Of a stretch of DNA of 7,924 nucleotides, positions 6,093-7,924 are shown in pieces. Origin of the DNA: Tardiphaga sp. (GTDB taxonomy: Bacteria; Pseudomonadota; Alphaproteobacteria; Rhizobiales; Xanthobacteraceae); assembly GCA_028290325.1 (NCBI GenBank), contig JAQGJY010000086.1, positions 1 through 7,924 of the forward strand, written 5' to 3'. The position numbers and the translations under genes were made by a program. Under the pieces are notes generated by a model. The model saw only the letters and a list, made by a program, of their open reading frames with translations. It was not told the origin of the DNA and made no database searches. Numbering within the stretch: the first letter of the stretch is position 1; the number at the start of each line of letters is the position of its first letter.

Positions 6093-7019
6093 TTATTTGC
6101 GCGGTCGCTTAGTCGTTTTCCGACTGTACTCGGTCATTGTCGCATACTCCGCGACATCCAAAACGCATGTGAGGAGAATTGGCAGCAATGCGCGGCGGTC
6201 ATCCTCCCGATGGATGAAGCAGTACGCAAGGCCAGGTAACGCTGGATTGCTGCGGAACGTAATAAGAGCCCCGCCATCAACCCAGGGCCGCATGAAGGCT
6301 TGCGGCAGAAAGCTAACGCCGACGTCGGCGATCGTCAGTCCTATGATTGCCATCAGACTGTTGCTTGCGACAATTCGCGGCATCCGAAGGCCATGCGTCA
6401 CCGCCCAGGTATCGAACGCCTGCGTCAATCCGGAGCCCTCTGTCATCGTAATGACAGGATGCTTGGAGAGCTCAGCCGGTTTCAAGATGCGGCCGGGCCG
6501 AACACGACCGGGCGCCGCGGTCCAGACGAAGCGCACGTCACCGACCTTGTGCTGGGAGATGCTCGGATCCTCGGCGGGACCAGGAACGATCGCGAAATCC
6601 AGTTCACCGCGAACCACTTGCCGCTCGAGTCGCCGTCCAAGATCAACATGGGGGCGAAGAACGAGCCGAGGGTGGGCCTCCCGCACCTTGGCGACAAAGC
6701 GAGGAAGCCACGTCAGCGCCCCCAGTTCGCTGATCCCAAAGCTGCAAGTGCCACTCAGTTCGACTGGCCCATCGAGGACGTCGCGGACGTGCTCCTTGAG
6801 TTCGAGCATTTGACCCGCGACCCGGAGAATGCGGTGTCCTGCCTCGGTGAGGTGAACCCTCTTGGCGACCCGCGCGAACAGCGCGACGCCCATCCACTCC
6901 TCGAGCTCGGCGATCCGCTTCGACAACGACGATTGGGTGACGTGAACGCGCTGAGCCGCCAGCACGAAACTGCCGAGAGTGGCTGCGAAGTAAAAGGCTT
7001 CGAGTTGCTTGAGGGTCAT
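6093..7019 (-). CDS. LysR family transcriptional regulator
   Basis: A 308-residue LysR-type regulator. The N-terminal winged helix-turn-helix is typical: MTLKQLEAFYFAATLGSF (1-18), the recognition region AAQRVHVTQSSLSKRIAELE (21-40), GVALFAR (44-50) and the wing VHLTEAGHRIL (55-65). A linker helix follows, and then a periplasmic-binding-like effector domain (about 90-295) with SGTCSFGISELGAL (89-102), ELDFAIVPGP (139-148) and VASNSLMAIIGLTIADVGVS (217-236). The start has no clear Shine-Dalgarno; the bases before ATG are TTTTCCGATC. It reads in the same direction as the cyclase-Bug pair, 120 bases ahead of it, rather than in the divergent arrangement usual for LysR genes. Its inducer is probably a pathway intermediate; that is inference from position. 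The C-terminal tail (KTTKRPRK) is unusually basic. Confidence 0.95.
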   Translation of the reverse strand: MTLKQLEAFYFAATLGSFVLAAQRVHVTQSSLSKRIAELEEWMGVALFARVAKRVHLTEAGHRILRVAGQMLELKEHVRDVLDGPVELSGTCSFGISELGALTWLPRFVAKVREAHPRLVLRPHVDLGRRLERQVVRGELDFAIVPGPAEDPSISQHKVGDVRFVWTAAPGRVRPGRILKPAELSKHPVITMTEGSGLTQAFDTWAVTHGLRMPRIVASNSLMAIIGLTIADVGVSFLPQAFMRPWVDGGALITFRSNPALPGLAYCFIHREDDRRALLPILLTCVLDVAEYATMTEYSRKTTKRPRK

Positions 7020-7214
7020 GATCGGAAAATATCACATCTGGCAACCGCGCCGACAAGCGGAGGTGCAACGGGTGCGCGTTACATCCAGCAAATCGCCTGG
7101 TGCGAGACCGGACTGATCCGAAAGCCGCGCTGGTCGGACGCCTGCACCCCGTCGGCAACCAATCATGACAACGCCTCGCGGACGGCGGCGCGCCTGTCAG
7201 CGCCCGCCCGACAC

Positions 7215-7924
7215 TCATCGCCCGTTGGTTTTTCGCCATTCGGCGAAATCGGTGAGCGTCGTTTCGTCCGTCGCCGGATACAGGCCTAGGATCGATTGAC
7301 CGCCGCGCACGCGCGCGGTCACGAAATCCTCGAAGGCTGTCATCTCGAACGCCTCATTGGCGATTTCGTCGGCGAGATGCGCGGGAATCACGATGACTCC
7401 GTCGCCATCGCCGAGAATGACGTCGCCGGGAAACACCGGCGCGTCTCCGCAGCCGATCGGTCCATTGATCTCGATCGCCTGATGCAGTGTCAGGTTGGTC
7501 GGCGCACTCGGGCGATGATGGTAGGCCGGGAAGCCGAGCGCGGCGATCTCCGCCGAATCGCGAAAGCCGCCATCGGTGACGACGCCGGCGCAGCCACGCG
7601 TCATCAGGCGCGTCACGAGGATGGCGCCCGCCGATGCCGCGCGGGCGTTCTTGCGGCTATCCATCACCAGCACGGCCTCCGGCGGGCATTCCTCGACGGC
7701 CTTTCGCTGCGGATGGGCGCGATCACGGAACACCTCGATCGTATTCAGGTCTTCACGCGCCGGCATGTAGCGCAGCGTGAACGCTTCGCCGACAAGCGTC
7801 GGCTGGTTGGGGCCGAGCGGATGTACATCCTGGATCGTCTGATTGCGCAGACCGCGCTTGAAGAGCGCGGTCGCCACCGTTGCGGTCGAAACGCTTTTCA
7901 GTTTGGCGCGGGTCGCGGCGCTGA
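7215..7924 (-). CDS. RraA family protein, 5' end beyond the window
   Basis: A second RraA-family protein, with 235 whole codons visible. A GTG at 7875-7877 could be read as the start, but the frame stays open to the window edge. The residues before the GTG (AATRAKLKSVSTAT) join smoothly to VATALFKRGLRN, the conserved first helix of a distinct RraA subgroup. The true start therefore lies to the right of 7924. Family marks further on include VTDGGFRDS (Arg-Asp encoded at 7557-7562) and GDGDGVIVIP. In the D-X20-R-D signature the first Asp is replaced by Ala (codon at 7623-7625). So this protein is probably not a simple duplicate of the 3266-3889 protein, and may use different chemistry (decarboxylase, dehydratase-like) or have a regulatory role. 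The C-terminal tail past the fold (LGLYPATDETTLTDFAEWRK) is longer than in that protein. It reads toward the LysR gene, 195 bases away. Confidence 0.92.
   Translation of the reverse strand, partial: SAATRAKLKSVSTATVATALFKRGLRNQTIQDVHPLGPNQPTLVGEAFTLRYMPAREDLNTIEVFRDRAHPQRKAVEECPPEAVLVMDSRKNARAASAGAILVTRLMTRGCAGVVTDGGFRDSAEIAALGFPAYHHRPSAPTNLTLHQAIEINGPIGCGDAPVFPGDVILGDGDGVIVIPAHLADEIANEAFEMTAFEDFVTARVRGGQSILGLYPATDETTLTDFAEWRKTNGR

Noticed and set aside
7020..7214. Search for a LysR operator, terminator or small gene between LysR and the right-hand RraA gene
   Set aside because: Only 4-5 base dyads and a short GGCGCGCC palindrome are seen, with no T-tract and no convincing coding frame.
5914..7289. 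Long plus-strand open frames (299 and 329 codons) opposite LysR
   Set aside because: They are antisense shadows of a textbook LysR gene, with no domain features.

Overview
The window is GC-rich (roughly 60% or more by eye) and has the look of an accessory catabolic locus from a soil or plant-associated proteobacterium. The orphan Bug-type (TctC-like) solute receptor, two RraA-family proteins, a secreted cyclase-family hydrolase and dense same-strand packing suggest an alphaproteobacterium of the Bradyrhizobium/Nitrobacteraceae type. That placement is inference from gene content and style; no taxonomic marker gene is present.

Layout. At the left edge a NanR-like GntR/FCD regulator reads rightward (63-785). 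Everything else reads leftward. From right to left, in transcription order, these are: an RraA-family protein that runs off the right edge (7215-7924); a LysR regulator (6093-7019); a cyclase-family hydrolase with a signal peptide (5019-5972); a Bug solute-binding protein (4014-4997); a second RraA-family protein with a complete aldolase/decarboxylase motif (3266-3889); a SerA-like D-2-hydroxyacid dehydrogenase (2029-3009); and an Ldh-family (malate/L-lactate/sulfolactate type) dehydrogenase (880-2010). The GntR gene converges on the Ldh gene with 94 bases between them.

Intergenic regions. The 21-base gap between cyclase and Bug genes and the 18-base gap between the two dehydrogenases indicate two tight co-transcribed pairs. 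The 124-base gap between Bug and RraA holds a nested inverted repeat (3925-4006). The 256-base gap between RraA and the D-2-hydroxyacid dehydrogenase holds an open, Gly-rich hydrophobic stretch that resembles the broken end of a membrane transporter. The 195 bases between LysR and the right-hand RraA (7020-7214) show nothing I can recognise. There are no tRNAs, rRNAs, insertion sequences or CRISPR repeats.

How it may work (inference). The exported cyclase could hydrolyse an external lactone, cyclic amide or similar compound in the periplasm, and the Bug protein could bind the carboxylate released. In the cytoplasm the D-specific and Ldh-type dehydrogenases could interconvert hydroxyacid stereoisomers through a shared 2-oxo acid. 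The RraA protein with the D-X20-R-D motif could cleave or decarboxylate that oxo acid toward pyruvate or oxaloacetate. LysR and GntR would control the pathway. The substrate is unknown. The membrane components of the transporter (TctA/TctB) are absent from the window.
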